Source: an unidentified eubacterium SCB49 (lineage in GTDB: Bacteria; Bacteroidota; Bacteroidia; Flavobacteriales; Flavobacteriaceae). From it: a stretch of DNA of 64,000 bases. Below are positions 43,491 to 53,045 of the stretch, in pieces. The stretch lies in NCBI GenBank assembly GCA_000170815.1, contig ABCO01000008.1, positions 1 to 64,000 of the forward strand. The letters are read 5' to 3'. How positions within the stretch are numbered: position 1 is the first letter of the stretch; every line of letters starts with the position of its first letter. Under the pieces are notes generated by a model that was given only the letters and a program-made list of their open reading frames with translations, had not been told where the DNA came from and ran no database searches. Both the position numbers and the translations under genes were made by a program.

Positions 43491-45161
43491 TTTCTAATTA
43501 AGAATCTTCTTTTGGCTGTAGCATTTCATAAAACCATAAAAGTCATACCACAAAACTCCTTGCTGCTTTTTGCAGCCGTACTTTTTTTAACACTTGTTAC
43601 AAGTTGTTCTAATAACACAGATGCTTCTCGAGACCACTTAGTGTTTAGGTATAATGAGCATAGTAATATTGCTTCTTTAGACCCTGCTTTTTCTAGAGCG
43701 CCACAAACTATTTGGGCTACAAACCAACTGTTTAATGGTTTAGTTCAGCTAGACGACTCATTAAACATTGTTCCAGATATTGCTAAATCTTGGGTGATTA
43801 ATGACACAACATTAACCTATACTTTTACCTTACGTGATGATGTGTATTATCATAAAAATGAGGTCTTCGGAAATGCTAAAACCCGTACTGTTGTTGCAGA
43901 AGATTTTACCTACAGTTTTGATCGCTTATTAGATGAGAGAGTGGCTTCGCCAGGAAGTTGGGTGTTACAAAATGTAGCATCATATCAGGCAGTAAACGAC
44001 AGCACCTTTACCATCCAACTAAAAAAACCATTCCCTGCCTTTTTAGGGTTACTTTCTATGCGGTATTGTTCTGTTGTACCAAAAGAAGCGGTAACACATT
44101 ACGGAAATACTTTTAGAAGAAACCCTGTAGGTACAGGACCTTTTCAATATAAAATGTGGGAAGAAAACATCAAATTGGTGTTTAGAAAAAACCCTAACTA
44201 TTTTGAAAAAGACGAACAAGGAGTTCAACTCCCTTACTTAGAAGCTGTTGCCATTACATTTTTACCGGATAAACAAAGTGAATTTCTACAGTTTATACAA
44301 GGTAACATAGATTTTATGTCTGGCTTAGACAATTCGTATAAAGACGAAATTGTCACTACCACAGGACAATTACAGCCTAGATACGAAGCCAGCGTTAACC
44401 TCATCACAGCTCCTTTTTTAAATACAGAATATCTAGGGTTTTATCTCGACACAGAAACACCAGAAGTAAATTCTAGGGCTTTACGCCAAGCAGTTAATTA
44501 TGGTTTTGACAGACAAAAAATGGTCACCTATCTTAGAAACGGAATGGCATTCCCTGCCGTACATGGCTTTATCCCTAAAGGGTTACCTGGTTTTGAGGCT
44601 ATAGAAGGTTATACGTATAACCCTCAAAAAGCTGCCGCACTTATTGATACTTATATTGCCGAAACTGGCGATACACAACCCGAAGTCTCTATTGGTACGA
44701 ATGCACAATACCTAGATGTTTGCGAATACATACAACGCGAACTTGAAAAACTAGGATTAAAAGTTACTATAAACGTAGTGCCTCCGTCTACGCTACGCCA
44801 AATGAAATCTAGCGGCGAACTAGATATTTTTAGAGCAAGTTGGATTGCAGATTATCCTGATGCAGAAAATTATTTATCGTTATTTTACAGTCCTAATTTT
44901 GCGCCAAATGGCCCCAATTATATGCATTATAAAAATGTAGCTCTTGATAGCTTATACGTGGCTTCTCAGCATATTTCAGACATAAAAATAAGAAAAGACT
45001 ATTACAAAAAAATGGATAGCTTGATTATTGCAGATGCGCCTATTGTGCCTTTGTATTATGATATGGCGGTACGTTTGGTTTCAAAGAAAATAACGGGACT
45101 TGGCATTAACCCTCAAAATTTCCTTATCTTAAAACGAGTTAAAAAAGAAAAGAAGAAATAA
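43488..45161 (+). CDS. Peptide-type ABC substrate-binding lipoprotein
   Basis: The protein is an extracytoplasmic solute-binding protein of family 5 (DppA/OppA-like). The lipobox is in LTLVTSC. The mature part has the SBP-5 hallmarks NIASLDPAFSRAPQTIWATNQLFNGL, TYTFTLRDDVYYHKNE, RNPVGTGPFQYKMWEENIKLVFRKNPNYF and the C-terminal IADAPIVPLYYDMAVRLVSKKITGLGIN. No permease or ATPase gene is adjacent, so it works with components encoded elsewhere or is an orphan. No ATG is present in frame before the signal; the frame opens at TTG 43488, but that codon lies in a -7 promoter element, so a TTG at 43512 is a better start. Confidence 0.9.
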   Translation: MFLIKNLLLAVAFHKTIKVIPQNSLLLFAAVLFLTLVTSCSNNTDASRDHLVFRYNEHSNIASLDPAFSRAPQTIWATNQLFNGLVQLDDSLNIVPDIAKSWVINDTTLTYTFTLRDDVYYHKNEVFGNAKTRTVVAEDFTYSFDRLLDERVASPGSWVLQNVASYQAVNDSTFTIQLKKPFPAFLGLLSMRYCSVVPKEAVTHYGNTFRRNPVGTGPFQYKMWEENIKLVFRKNPNYFEKDEQGVQLPYLEAVAITFLPDKQSEFLQFIQGNIDFMSGLDNSYKDEIVTTTGQLQPRYEASVNLITAPFLNTEYLGFYLDTETPEVNSRALRQAVNYGFDRQKMVTYLRNGMAFPAVHGFIPKGLPGFEAIEGYTYNPQKAAALIDTYIAETGDTQPEVSIGTNAQYLDVCEYIQRELEKLGLKVTINVVPPSTLRQMKSSGELDIFRASWIADYPDAENYLSLFYSPNFAPNGPNYMHYKNVALDSLYVASQHISDIKIRKDYYKKMDSLIIADAPIVPLYYDMAVRLVSKKITGLGINPQNFLILKRVKKEKKK

Positions 45162-45162
45162 C

Positions 45163-46593
45163 ATGAAAATCATTATAAACCTATTTGTATTACTAATAGC
45201 AAGTACTACATTAGCAAATGACCTTTTTAAGTTTTCTGTACCCGAAAACATACATCTTGAAGGCACCTATTCTTCTGAAACAACAGAGAATGGTAGTTTT
45301 CACTTAATTATAATGAAAGAAAAATACAAAAAAGTTTTTAAAATAAAACCTGTATTTATTCAAGACAACAATAAAATTACAGATTTTGAAGAAGTAAGCC
45401 TCACTTATGAACCAACTATAATTTCTCATCATACTTCTGGAGATATTTCTAGCTTTGTTATACTGAATGAAAAAACAAAAAAACTTGCTGTCCACAATTT
45501 CAATACAAATGATCATAGCCACTCATCAAATGAAATTGATGATATAAAAGCCCCTTCATTAACATTTAGGTTAGCAGACCAAACACTATTATTTGATTTT
45601 GAGAAAAAGGGAAAATCAATCAATTTTTATAAAATCACCTCAGACAACACTATAAATCATCAAGAAATAATAGTTCCTATAGAGTTACAAGATGTAACTA
45701 AAGAGGCAATGGCTGCGGTTGCTATTAACCAAAATGAATATGTAACTAAAGGAACACTAAACAATGTAAAAGCCTTTGTTAAAAACAATAAACTCTTTTT
45801 TTCTATAGATGACGAAAAAAATAATAAAAGTGAAGTTTTATCAATTGGTCTAGATGAAAAAGCAACATTTAGCCTAAAAGAACTACATGTGAGTGATTCT
45901 AACATTGAAAAAATTAAAGACTATAATTCTTATTTGTTTGACGATAAATTATACGCTATTGTAGCTGGAAAAGATGATTTTGAATTAAATCTATTTGACA
46001 TTGAATCTGAACAAGTTTTAAAAACACTCTCCCTAAAAGAAGATATCAGTAAAAATAACAGTCTTGATAATTTTACTGATTATTTAGACAAAGTCTCTAA
46101 AGGGAGAATTCGTCCAACGATTACTGCAAACAAAACTAAAAAAGGAAATCTTAAAATTACAATTGACCAAGCAGACATAACGGTATATAGATATAATTAC
46201 AACTGGTGGTGGCATCATCATATCTTTCAACAACAGATGATGATACAACAAGAAATGATGATACGACAACAACGTCAATTGATGCAAAGTATGCCTCCTG
46301 GAGGTTTTGGCCCTAATATGGACTATTATGACAATCATCCAGAGGTATATTTTAAAAAAGAAGACCTAAAACCTATAGTTATAATTGTAGATTTATCAGG
46401 AAATTTATTACCTCAAACAGACGAAGAAACTGTTCATAAAAATATTGATAAAGAAAAAAACATTGAACTATTTGAAGAGGACAAAAACATTAAAAAGTTA
46501 AGCGCATGTTTTTCTTCTTCAGAAATGAGATATGTGTATCAAGATAGAAAGAGTAAAACTGTATTTATTAAAACACAGCCTATTAAAGAATAA
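45163..46593 (+). CDS. Exported protein with Trp/His and Gln/Met-rich insert
   Basis: A signal peptide (about 1-18, ending TLAN) precedes a beta-rich region of about 300 residues that I do not recognise. A striking low-complexity segment lies at about residues 343-385: YNYNWWWHHHIF, then an alternating QQ/MM stretch and MPPGGFGPNMDYYDNHPE. A short hydrophilic C-terminus follows. The clustered His, Met and Trp could bind copper or another metal, but this is speculation. It starts one base after the peptide-binding protein stop and should be co-transcribed. Confidence 0.75.
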   Translation: MKIIINLFVLLIASTTLANDLFKFSVPENIHLEGTYSSETTENGSFHLIIMKEKYKKVFKIKPVFIQDNNKITDFEEVSLTYEPTIISHHTSGDISSFVILNEKTKKLAVHNFNTNDHSHSSNEIDDIKAPSLTFRLADQTLLFDFEKKGKSINFYKITSDNTINHQEIIVPIELQDVTKEAMAAVAINQNEYVTKGTLNNVKAFVKNNKLFFSIDDEKNNKSEVLSIGLDEKATFSLKELHVSDSNIEKIKDYNSYLFDDKLYAIVAGKDDFELNLFDIESEQVLKTLSLKEDISKNNSLDNFTDYLDKVSKGRIRPTITANKTKKGNLKITIDQADITVYRYNYNWWWHHHIFQQQMMIQQEMMIRQQRQLMQSMPPGGFGPNMDYYDNHPEVYFKKEDLKPIVIIVDLSGNLLPQTDEETVHKNIDKEKNIELFEEDKNIKKLSACFSSSEMRYVYQDRKSKTVFIKTQPIKE

Positions 46594-46648
46594 TTAATTT
46601 TTTAACATCGCTGTAACCTTTTGCTTTAGTTTACGTATAAATAAATGT

Positions 46649-46936
46649 ATGAGTTTTGGAACAGGAATCTGGGTAGTGCAAGCCATGCGAAAACATCGCA
46701 AAGAACTTAATGCGCGAAAAGGAGATCCTTATTTTGAAAAAGAAGTTTCTACAGAAACTATGTACGGCAAATTTGAAGACCACAAAAAGATGTCTCCAGA
46801 ACAGTTTAATGCCTTTAAAGTTAAAATCGCTCAAGAAGAAACAAAACGGTTAAAAAAACTCATTTTAATTTTTGGATGTATCGGTTTAGTCATCTTGAGC
46901 GGAATCGCCTATGTTCTATTTTATTATAACTTCTAG
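46649..46936 (+). CDS. Small single-pass membrane protein
   Basis: The 95 residues begin MSFGTGIWVVQAMRKHRKELNARKG, continue with a charged region containing KFEDHKKMSPEQFNAFKVKI, and end with one transmembrane helix (about 71-93). It looks like a tail-anchored cytoplasmic-domain protein, a type conserved in Flavobacteriaceae (recalled) without known function. It is convergent with the nucleotidyltransferase gene, 8 bases apart, with no hairpin between them. Confidence 0.75.
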   Translation: MSFGTGIWVVQAMRKHRKELNARKGDPYFEKEVSTETMYGKFEDHKKMSPEQFNAFKVKIAQEETKRLKKLILIFGCIGLVILSGIAYVLFYYNF

Positions 46937-46943
46937 AAAACAA

Positions 46944-48119
46944 CTAATCCTTTCTCCATTTAGCAGCTTCTTCAAATACATATTCTAAAATAGCAGCGTC
47001 TTCTGGTGTAAAATCTACCGATCTTCTCGCCATTACTATTTTTGCAACTTCAAAGGCTTTGTTAGTTTTATAGGTTGTCATTCCAGCACTACCGCCCCAG
47101 CTAAAACTAGGTACAAAGTTGCGAGGAAATCCGCTACCAAAAATATTAGCACTCACTCCTACTACAGTTCCTGTATTAAACATGGTGTTAATTCCACATT
47201 TACTGTGATCTCCCATCATCAATCCACAAAACTGTAGTCCAGTTCTTGCAAAACCTTCTGTTTCATAATCCCATAGACGCACCTCAGCATAGTTGTTTTT
47301 TAGGTTAGAGTTGTTTGTATCTGCACCTAGATTACACCACTCGCCTAGCACGCTATTGCCTAAAAAACCATCGTGCCCCTTATTAGAGTAGCCCATTAAA
47401 ACAGAATTATTTACTTCACCTCCTACTTTACTGTGAGGACCAATTGTGGTGGCACCATATATTTTTGCACCCATTTTTACCGTAGCATTATCACACAAAG
47501 CAAAAGGGCCTCGAATCGTTACACCTTCCATAACGGTTGCATCTTTACCTATATAAATAGGACCATCTTCTGCGTTTAATGTACAATTATACAGTTTTGC
47601 ACCTTCTTCTATAAAGATGTTTTCTTTATTAAAAGTGATTACGTGTTCTGGGATTGACTCAGAAGTTTCATCTTCAGTTAATAGCGTAACATCTTTTGAT
47701 ATAGCTTCTGCATTTTTAGAAAAAATATCCCAAGTATGTTCTATACGCAACACATCGTCATGAGTGTATTCTACCACATCAAAACTATCAAAATCAACTT
47801 CTTGTTCTTCTTTTGCGTAAAATGCTAAAGGTTCGTCTTCATAAAAAACAGCCTGATTTACTTCAAGTCCTTTTATCATCGCAACCAAGTTGTCTGAAGG
47901 AATAAAAGACGCATTAATCATTATGTTATCTTCTAACTCAACCATCGGATATTTATCTACCAGATAATCTTCTGTAATCGTTGTTGTAGTCGAGCCTAAC
48001 ATTCGCTCCCATTTTTCACGAATGGTTAAAATACCTACGCGTATATCTGCTACAGGTCTTGTATAAGTAAAAGGTAGTAACTGGTTGCGTACTGCGCCGT
48101 CAAAAAGAATATAATTCAT
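46944..48119 (-). CDS. GlmU-like sugar nucleotidyltransferase
   Basis: The N-terminal half (about 1-180) is the degenerate nucleotidyltransferase-like domain of Bacteroidota GlmU homologues, starting MNYILFDGAVRNQLLPFTYTRPVADIRVG. The second half is a left-handed beta-helix with hexapeptide repeats (GPIYIGKDATVMEGVTIRGP, AKIYGATTIGPHSKVGGEV). The classical pyrophosphorylase GxGTxMxS/P-K loop is not seen. It may act in UDP-GlcNAc synthesis together with GlmM, encoded 3 kb away. A minus-strand TATTTTTG (48188-48195) is a likely promoter element. Confidence 0.85.
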   Translation of the reverse strand: MNYILFDGAVRNQLLPFTYTRPVADIRVGILTIREKWERMLGSTTTTITEDYLVDKYPMVELEDNIMINASFIPSDNLVAMIKGLEVNQAVFYEDEPLAFYAKEEQEVDFDSFDVVEYTHDDVLRIEHTWDIFSKNAEAISKDVTLLTEDETSESIPEHVITFNKENIFIEEGAKLYNCTLNAEDGPIYIGKDATVMEGVTIRGPFALCDNATVKMGAKIYGATTIGPHSKVGGEVNNSVLMGYSNKGHDGFLGNSVLGEWCNLGADTNNSNLKNNYAEVRLWDYETEGFARTGLQFCGLMMGDHSKCGINTMFNTGTVVGVSANIFGSGFPRNFVPSFSWGGSAGMTTYKTNKAFEVAKIVMARRSVDFTPEDAAILEYVFEEAAKWRKD

Positions 48120-48426
48120 GATATGATAATGAATAGTTAGTTTTTAATCGTTGGTTGAGCATTAAAACTCATTATTTTTTAACATTTCAAAAATAACCAA
48201 CTAAACTAATATTATAGATGCATTCTTATAATTTCTGATATGATTTTATAACTTCGGAAATGTTCGGTTTAAATACTAAAAAGCGCCTCAACACGTATGT
48301 GGGGTATTTACTCTTTTAAATCTCTTGAAACCTTTTAGTATTTATAGCTTTACATTTTATAAAAGGAAAACTCACCAACGATTAATTTACACGTTAAATT
48401 TCTGTAATTTTGCTGACACACATCGT
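48120..48426. promoter_or_regulatory. Divergent intergenic region with two -7 elements
   Basis: There is no gene in these 307 bases. TATTTTTG on the minus strand (48188-48195) faces the GlmU-like gene, and TAATTTTG on the plus strand (48405-48412) lies 14 bases before the acyltransferase start. No other structure was seen. Confidence 0.55.
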
Positions 48427-49299
48427 ATGCAAAAAATCATTTATTATATTATTTACCCTTTATTCTGGCTATTGTCTTTATTGCCTTTGTCAGTTTTATA
48501 TGTTTTTTCAGATATTTTTTATCTTATAGCCTACAGGCTTATTGGCTATCGGAAAAAAGTAGTGAGAGCTAATATTGCTATGGCATTTCCGAAGAAAAAC
48601 GAGGTAGAACGAAAAACAATTGAACGCGAATTTTATCATCACTTATGTGACATTGTGGTAGAGTCTATCAAGTCTATTAGCATTTCGGAAACAGAAATAA
48701 ACAACCGTTTTAAAATTTTAAACATGGAGGTACTTAACGACCTCTATGCAAAAGATAAAAGTGTTTTGCTCTTATGTGGGCATTATGCGAGCTGGGAATG
48801 GAGCGGTATTATAAATAAATGGATGCCCTATAAAGGCTATGCGGTTTACAAACCTTTACGAAATAAAAAAATTAATGACCTTGTTCGAGATTTACGCGGT
48901 AAATATGGTGGTGATATTGTATCTAACAAAAAAATAGTACCTATCCTTTTTAGAAATAAGAGAGATGCTGTAAAGTCACTTACATTATTCTTATCAGACC
49001 AATCGCCTAAAAAATCTAATGCGAGACATGCAGATACTTTTATGGGCATTAAAGTACCTGTATTTACGGGTGCAGAAGAGTTGTCTAAAAAACTGGATAC
49101 TGCCGTTGTGTATTTAAAAATAGAAAAAAAGAAACGTGGATATTATGAAGCGTCTTTTAAAACCCTAGCCGAAAACACTGGCCATATCCCAGATTATCAA
49201 GTTACGAGAATGTTTTTAAACGAAGTAGAAAATCAAATACACGAAGCACCTGCTTATTATTTATGGTCCCATAAACGTTGGAAACATAAAATGGATTAA
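48427..49299 (+). CDS. LpxL/HtrB-type lysophospholipid acyltransferase
   Basis: I start at the ATG at 48427, giving MQKIIYYIIYPLFWLLSLLPLSVLY; the longer frame opening at a TTG at 48325 runs through a promoter element. The 290-residue enzyme has an N-terminal membrane helix and the acyltransferase motif LLLCGHYASWEW with the catalytic His. The later FLSDQSPKK, MGIKVPVFTGAEELSKKLD and YYLWSHKRWK match the LpxL/LpxM lipid A late acyltransferase family. It would add a secondary acyl chain to lipid A. Its stop overlaps the convergent class V aminotransferase gene by 4 bases. Confidence 0.9.
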   Translation: MQKIIYYIIYPLFWLLSLLPLSVLYVFSDIFYLIAYRLIGYRKKVVRANIAMAFPKKNEVERKTIEREFYHHLCDIVVESIKSISISETEINNRFKILNMEVLNDLYAKDKSVLLLCGHYASWEWSGIINKWMPYKGYAVYKPLRNKKINDLVRDLRGKYGGDIVSNKKIVPILFRNKRDAVKSLTLFLSDQSPKKSNARHADTFMGIKVPVFTGAEELSKKLDTAVVYLKIEKKKRGYYEASFKTLAENTGHIPDYQVTRMFLNEVENQIHEAPAYYLWSHKRWKHKMD

Positions 49300-50801
49300 A
49301 ATTCAAACCAGTTTTCCTGACAAGCTGATGTTACTACTTTTTCTTCAGAGACATGATGGTAAGTGGTACCATGAATTACATACTCCTTAGCCCATTCTTG
49401 TGCGTTTTCTGCTACTTCTTTTATTGCGTTACACACAAAGTTTACCTCATCATCTGTTGTAGTAGGGTGTATTGACACACGTACCCAACCCGGTTTTAAA
49501 TGAAACTCTCCACTAAATATTTTATCAATTAGACCGTCTGATGTAGGTTGGTCAATATCAAACAGATAATGTCCATAAGTACCAGCACAACTACACCCAC
49601 CTCTAGATTGTATGCCATAACGATCATTTAAAATTTTTACAGCTAGATCGTGATGTATACCCTCGATTACAAAAGAGAATACCCCTAAGCGATCTTTATG
49701 ATCACCTGCTAATATTTTAATTTTTGGATGATTTTCTAATTCAGAAAACAAGATGGTTAATAGCTCATGCTCGCGTGCCATCATTTTATCTACTCCCATT
49801 TTTTCTTTTAACTTAATGGCTAGTGATATACGAATAGCTTGTAAAAAACCAGGTGTTCCACCATCTTCTCTAACCTCTATATCGTCTATGTATTTATGAC
49901 CACCCCAAGGGTTAGTCCACGCCACTGTGCCTCCTCCTGGATTATCTGGCACAGCATTTTTATATAATTTACTATTAAACACTAATGCGCCACTCGTACC
50001 TGGCCCCCCTAAAAATTTATGAGGCGATAAGAAAATAGCATCTAAATAAGAATCCGGTTGATCTGCAGGATGCATATCTATATCGATATAAGGACCAGAA
50101 CAGGCAAAATCTACAAAACAAAGTCCGTTTTGCTCGTGCATTAAACGAGCTACTTCATAATACGGCGTTTTTATTCCAGTTACGTTAGAGCAACTTGTAA
50201 TAGAAGCTATTTTATAAGGTGCGTCTTTATAGGTATTAAGTACTTCTTTAAAGTTTTCTAAGCAAAACAAACCAACCTCATTACAAGGAATCACAACAAC
50301 CTCTGCGATTGTTTCAAGCCAAGAAGTTTGATTGCTATGGTGCTCCATATGTGTTACAAACACAACAGGACGAGTTAGTTTATCTAAATCTAACTGCGAT
50401 TGTAAATTTTCTGGCGCTTTTAAACCTAAAATACGTTGAAACTTATTAATCACACCTGTCATTCCAGAACCACAAGTAAGTAAAACGTCATGCTCATCTG
50501 CTCCAACATGTGTTTTTATAATATCACGTGCTTTTTGATATGCATGAGTCATGGTAGTCCCCATTACAGAAGTCTCGGTATGTGTATTAGCAACAAAAGG
50601 ACCAAAATCCTCTTTCATTTTGTTTTCTAATGGAGTATATAATCGCCCACTTGCGGTCCAATCTGTATAAACTATTTTCTTTTCCCCGTAAGGACTAGTA
50701 AACGTTTTATCAATTCCTAAAATTTGATTTCTGAAAGGTTCAAAGTATGATTCTAAGCTAGTTACACTTTGTTCTACTTTTCCGATAGACTTTATAAACA
50801 T
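49296..50801 (-). CDS. Class V PLP aminotransferase (cysteine desulfurase-like)
   Basis: The 501-residue PLP enzyme of fold type I has THMEHHSNQTSW near the cofactor, FVDFACSGPYIDIDMHP, the Schiff-base lysine in FLSPHKFLGGPGTSG, and a Cys-rich segment SRGGCSCAG that corresponds to the desulfurase active-site cysteine loop. At 501 residues it is about 100 longer than SufS. There are no Suf or Isc genes beside it, so a desulfurase or a related beta-lyase function is open. It is convergent with the acyltransferase gene. Confidence 0.87.
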   Translation of the reverse strand: MFIKSIGKVEQSVTSLESYFEPFRNQILGIDKTFTSPYGEKKIVYTDWTASGRLYTPLENKMKEDFGPFVANTHTETSVMGTTMTHAYQKARDIIKTHVGADEHDVLLTCGSGMTGVINKFQRILGLKAPENLQSQLDLDKLTRPVVFVTHMEHHSNQTSWLETIAEVVVIPCNEVGLFCLENFKEVLNTYKDAPYKIASITSCSNVTGIKTPYYEVARLMHEQNGLCFVDFACSGPYIDIDMHPADQPDSYLDAIFLSPHKFLGGPGTSGALVFNSKLYKNAVPDNPGGGTVAWTNPWGGHKYIDDIEVREDGGTPGFLQAIRISLAIKLKEKMGVDKMMAREHELLTILFSELENHPKIKILAGDHKDRLGVFSFVIEGIHHDLAVKILNDRYGIQSRGGCSCAGTYGHYLFDIDQPTSDGLIDKIFSGEFHLKPGWVRVSIHPTTTDDEVNFVCNAIKEVAENAQEWAKEYVIHGTTYHHVSEEKVVTSACQENWFEF

Positions 50802-50924
50802 TTGATTATCAATTAATTGTATGCGAATCTACATTAAATTTATTGAAACCTTAAATGATTTGAGCAAAAAAACAACCTATTAATCGTTCCGAAGAATAAA
50901 GAGATAAATGAATATAAAGCGCAT

Positions 50925-50968
50925 AAAAAAACCATCGTATGACTACAATGAGTAGCGATACGATGGTA
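50925..50968 (-). terminator. Terminator after glmM
   Basis: Perfect 10-bp arms ACCATCGTAT and ATACGATGGT enclose a 17-base loop and end on the minus strand in a T-run, 20 bases after the glmM stop. Confidence 0.9.
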
Positions 50969-50987
50969 TATAATTATTTGAATAGAA

Positions 50988-52373
50988 CTATTTTGAAATA
51001 GCTGCTATTTCAGCAATAAAACGATCTGCAAGATCATCTGCTAATTGTTGAGAAGCTGCTTCTGTGTACACACGAATAATTGGTTCTGTATTAGACTTTC
51101 TTAAATGCACCCAATTTTCTGGAAAGTCAATCTTAACACCATCAATGGTAGTAATCTGCTCTGATGCATATTTATCTTCCATAGATTTAAGTATCGCATC
51201 TACATCTATTGTAGGAGTTAATGCTATTTTCTTTTTACTCATAAAGTAGTTAGGATAACTAGCACGTAATTCACTCACTGTCATTTTTTGTTCTGCAAGG
51301 TGGCTTAAAAATAATGCAATCCCTACTAGACTATCACGACCGTAATGCGATGCTGGGTAAATGATACCTCCATTACCTTCACCTCCAATAACCGCTTTTG
51401 TATCTTTCATCATGTTTACCACATTCACTTCACCCACAGCACTGGCTTGGTATTTTCCGCCGTGTTTTTTAGTAACATCACTTAAAGCACGTGAAGATGA
51501 CATATTTGATACGGTATTTCCAGGGGTATGTTTCAACACATAATCTGCCACGGCAACAAGTGTATATTCTTCTCCAAACATTTCGCCTTTTTCATCAACA
51601 AAAGCTAGTCTATCAACATCTGGATCTACCACAAGACCAAAATCTGCGTTTTCTTTAACCGTCAAGGCCATTAAGTCTCCTAAATGTTCTTTTAAAGGTT
51701 CTGGATTGTGCGGAAACTCACCATTAGGCTTACAGTAAAGTTTTACAGGCTCTACACCAAGTGCTTCTAATAATAAAGGAACAGCAATACCTCCAGTTGA
51801 GTTTACACCATCTACTACCACTTTAAATTTAGCGGCCTTAATTGCTTCTACGTTTACCAACTCAAGGTCTAACACCTCATCTACATGAATATCCATATAT
51901 GCATCATTTACATAACGCTTACCTAGATCGTCTACTTCTGCAAACTGGATAGCACCACCTTCTGCAATGTCTAATATTTCTTGTCCAGCTGCACCGTCTA
52001 AAAATTCTCCTTTACTGTTCAGTAATTTTAAAGCATTCCATTGCTTTGGATTGTGGCTTGCGGTTAAAATGATACCTCCATCTGCAGCTTCTAGTGCTAC
52101 TGCTACTTCTACTGTAGGTGTTGTAGATAAATTAAGATCTACAACATTAATCCCCATCCCTATTAGTGTGTTAACCACTAACTCTTGTATCATCTCACCT
52201 GATATACGAGCATCTCTACCTACTACTACTTTATGGTCTTCTTTATTACGTTGTTGTTTTATCCAAGTTCCATAAGCTGCAGCATACTTTACCGCGTCAA
52301 AAGGTGTAAGATTCTCACCTTGAGCACCACCAATGGTTCCACGTATTCCCGATATTGATTTTATTAATGTCAT
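50988..52373 (-). CDS. glmM: Phosphoglucosamine mutase-type phosphohexomutase
   Basis: This enzyme interconverts glucosamine-6-phosphate and glucosamine-1-phosphate on the way to UDP-GlcNAc. It has the active-site phosphoserine loop TASHNPKQWN (Ser106), the metal loop DPDVDRLAF, the sugar-binding GEGNGGIIYP and the phosphate-binding RKSNTEPIIRVY. The length (461) and the early SISGIRGTIGG fit GlmM of Bacteroidota; a phosphomannomutase activity is possible. A -7 element lies 18 bases before the start and a terminator follows. Confidence 0.9.
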   Translation of the reverse strand: MTLIKSISGIRGTIGGAQGENLTPFDAVKYAAAYGTWIKQQRNKEDHKVVVGRDARISGEMIQELVVNTLIGMGINVVDLNLSTTPTVEVAVALEAADGGIILTASHNPKQWNALKLLNSKGEFLDGAAGQEILDIAEGGAIQFAEVDDLGKRYVNDAYMDIHVDEVLDLELVNVEAIKAAKFKVVVDGVNSTGGIAVPLLLEALGVEPVKLYCKPNGEFPHNPEPLKEHLGDLMALTVKENADFGLVVDPDVDRLAFVDEKGEMFGEEYTLVAVADYVLKHTPGNTVSNMSSSRALSDVTKKHGGKYQASAVGEVNVVNMMKDTKAVIGGEGNGGIIYPASHYGRDSLVGIALFLSHLAEQKMTVSELRASYPNYFMSKKKIALTPTIDVDAILKSMEDKYASEQITTIDGVKIDFPENWVHLRKSNTEPIIRVYTEAASQQLADDLADRFIAEIAAISK

Positions 52374-52391
52374 TTTTCTGAAATTTTAACA

Positions 52392-52399
52392 CAAAGATA
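52392..52399 (-). promoter_or_regulatory. glmM promoter -7 element
   Basis: TATCTTTG on the minus strand is an exact TAnnTTTG match, 18 bases before the glmM ATG. The leader would be very short. Confidence 0.6.
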
Positions 52400-52447
52400 C
52401 TTGTTAATATTAAGAATACTAAAAAACGATTTTTGTAATTTGGCATA

Positions 52448-53044
52448 ATGAATTTTCTCGCGCACATTTATCTTTCTGGTGACAACGAAGGAGTTACTAT
52501 TGGTAATTTTATTGCAGATGGTATTAAAGGAAAAAAATACCAAAAATACCCTAGCACTATTCAAAAAGGAATATTACTACATAGATTTATAGATAGTTTT
52601 ACAGATAGCCACCCTACAGTAAGAAAAAGCACCAAACGTTTGCACGAAAAACACGGACATTACAGCGGTGTTGTTGTAGATATACTCTACGATCATTTTT
52701 TAGCTAAAAATTGGAATCAATATAGCGATACTACTTTAGAGAATTACGTGAATAACTTTTACGAAATGCTTCAAGATAATTATGTAATGCTCCCCACCAG
52801 AATACAAAGAATGATGCCATATATGATTGCTGATAATTGGCTACTCTCTTATGCAACAATACCTGGTATTGATAAAATACTCACACAAATGAGCGTACGT
52901 GTAAATGGAAAGTCTAATATGAATTTTGCCGTATTAGAATTAAAAGAATTTTATACTGAGTTTGAAGAAGAGTTTACTAGTTTTTTTGAAGAACTACGAG
53001 CTAGCTGTAAAGAAAAACTAGTAGAAATCGAACAAAAATATTGA
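52448..53044 (+). CDS. acpH: Acyl carrier protein phosphodiesterase
   Basis: The 198-residue protein matches AcpH (DUF479) from the first residues: [45 protein letters not shown] and [13 protein letters not shown] follow, supplying the His/Asp metal ligands of an HD-like fold. In E. coli AcpH removes the phosphopantetheine arm from ACP. A TAATTTG element ends only 5 bases before the ATG, so the message may be nearly leaderless. The gamma-glutamyltransferase gene starts one base after the stop. Confidence 0.9.
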   Translation: MNFLAHIYLSGDNEGVTIGNFIADGIKGKKYQKYPSTIQKGILLHRFIDSFTDSHPTVRKSTKRLHEKHGHYSGVVVDILYDHFLAKNWNQYSDTTLENYVNNFYEMLQDNYVMLPTRIQRMMPYMIADNWLLSYATIPGIDKILTQMSVRVNGKSNMNFAVLELKEFYTEFEEEFTSFFEELRASCKEKLVEIEQKY

Positions 53045-53045
53045 A

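Noticed and set aside
49296..50801. Certain assignment as SufS
   Set aside because: The protein is about 100 residues longer than SufS and no suf genes are adjacent, so only the PLP class V family is claimed.
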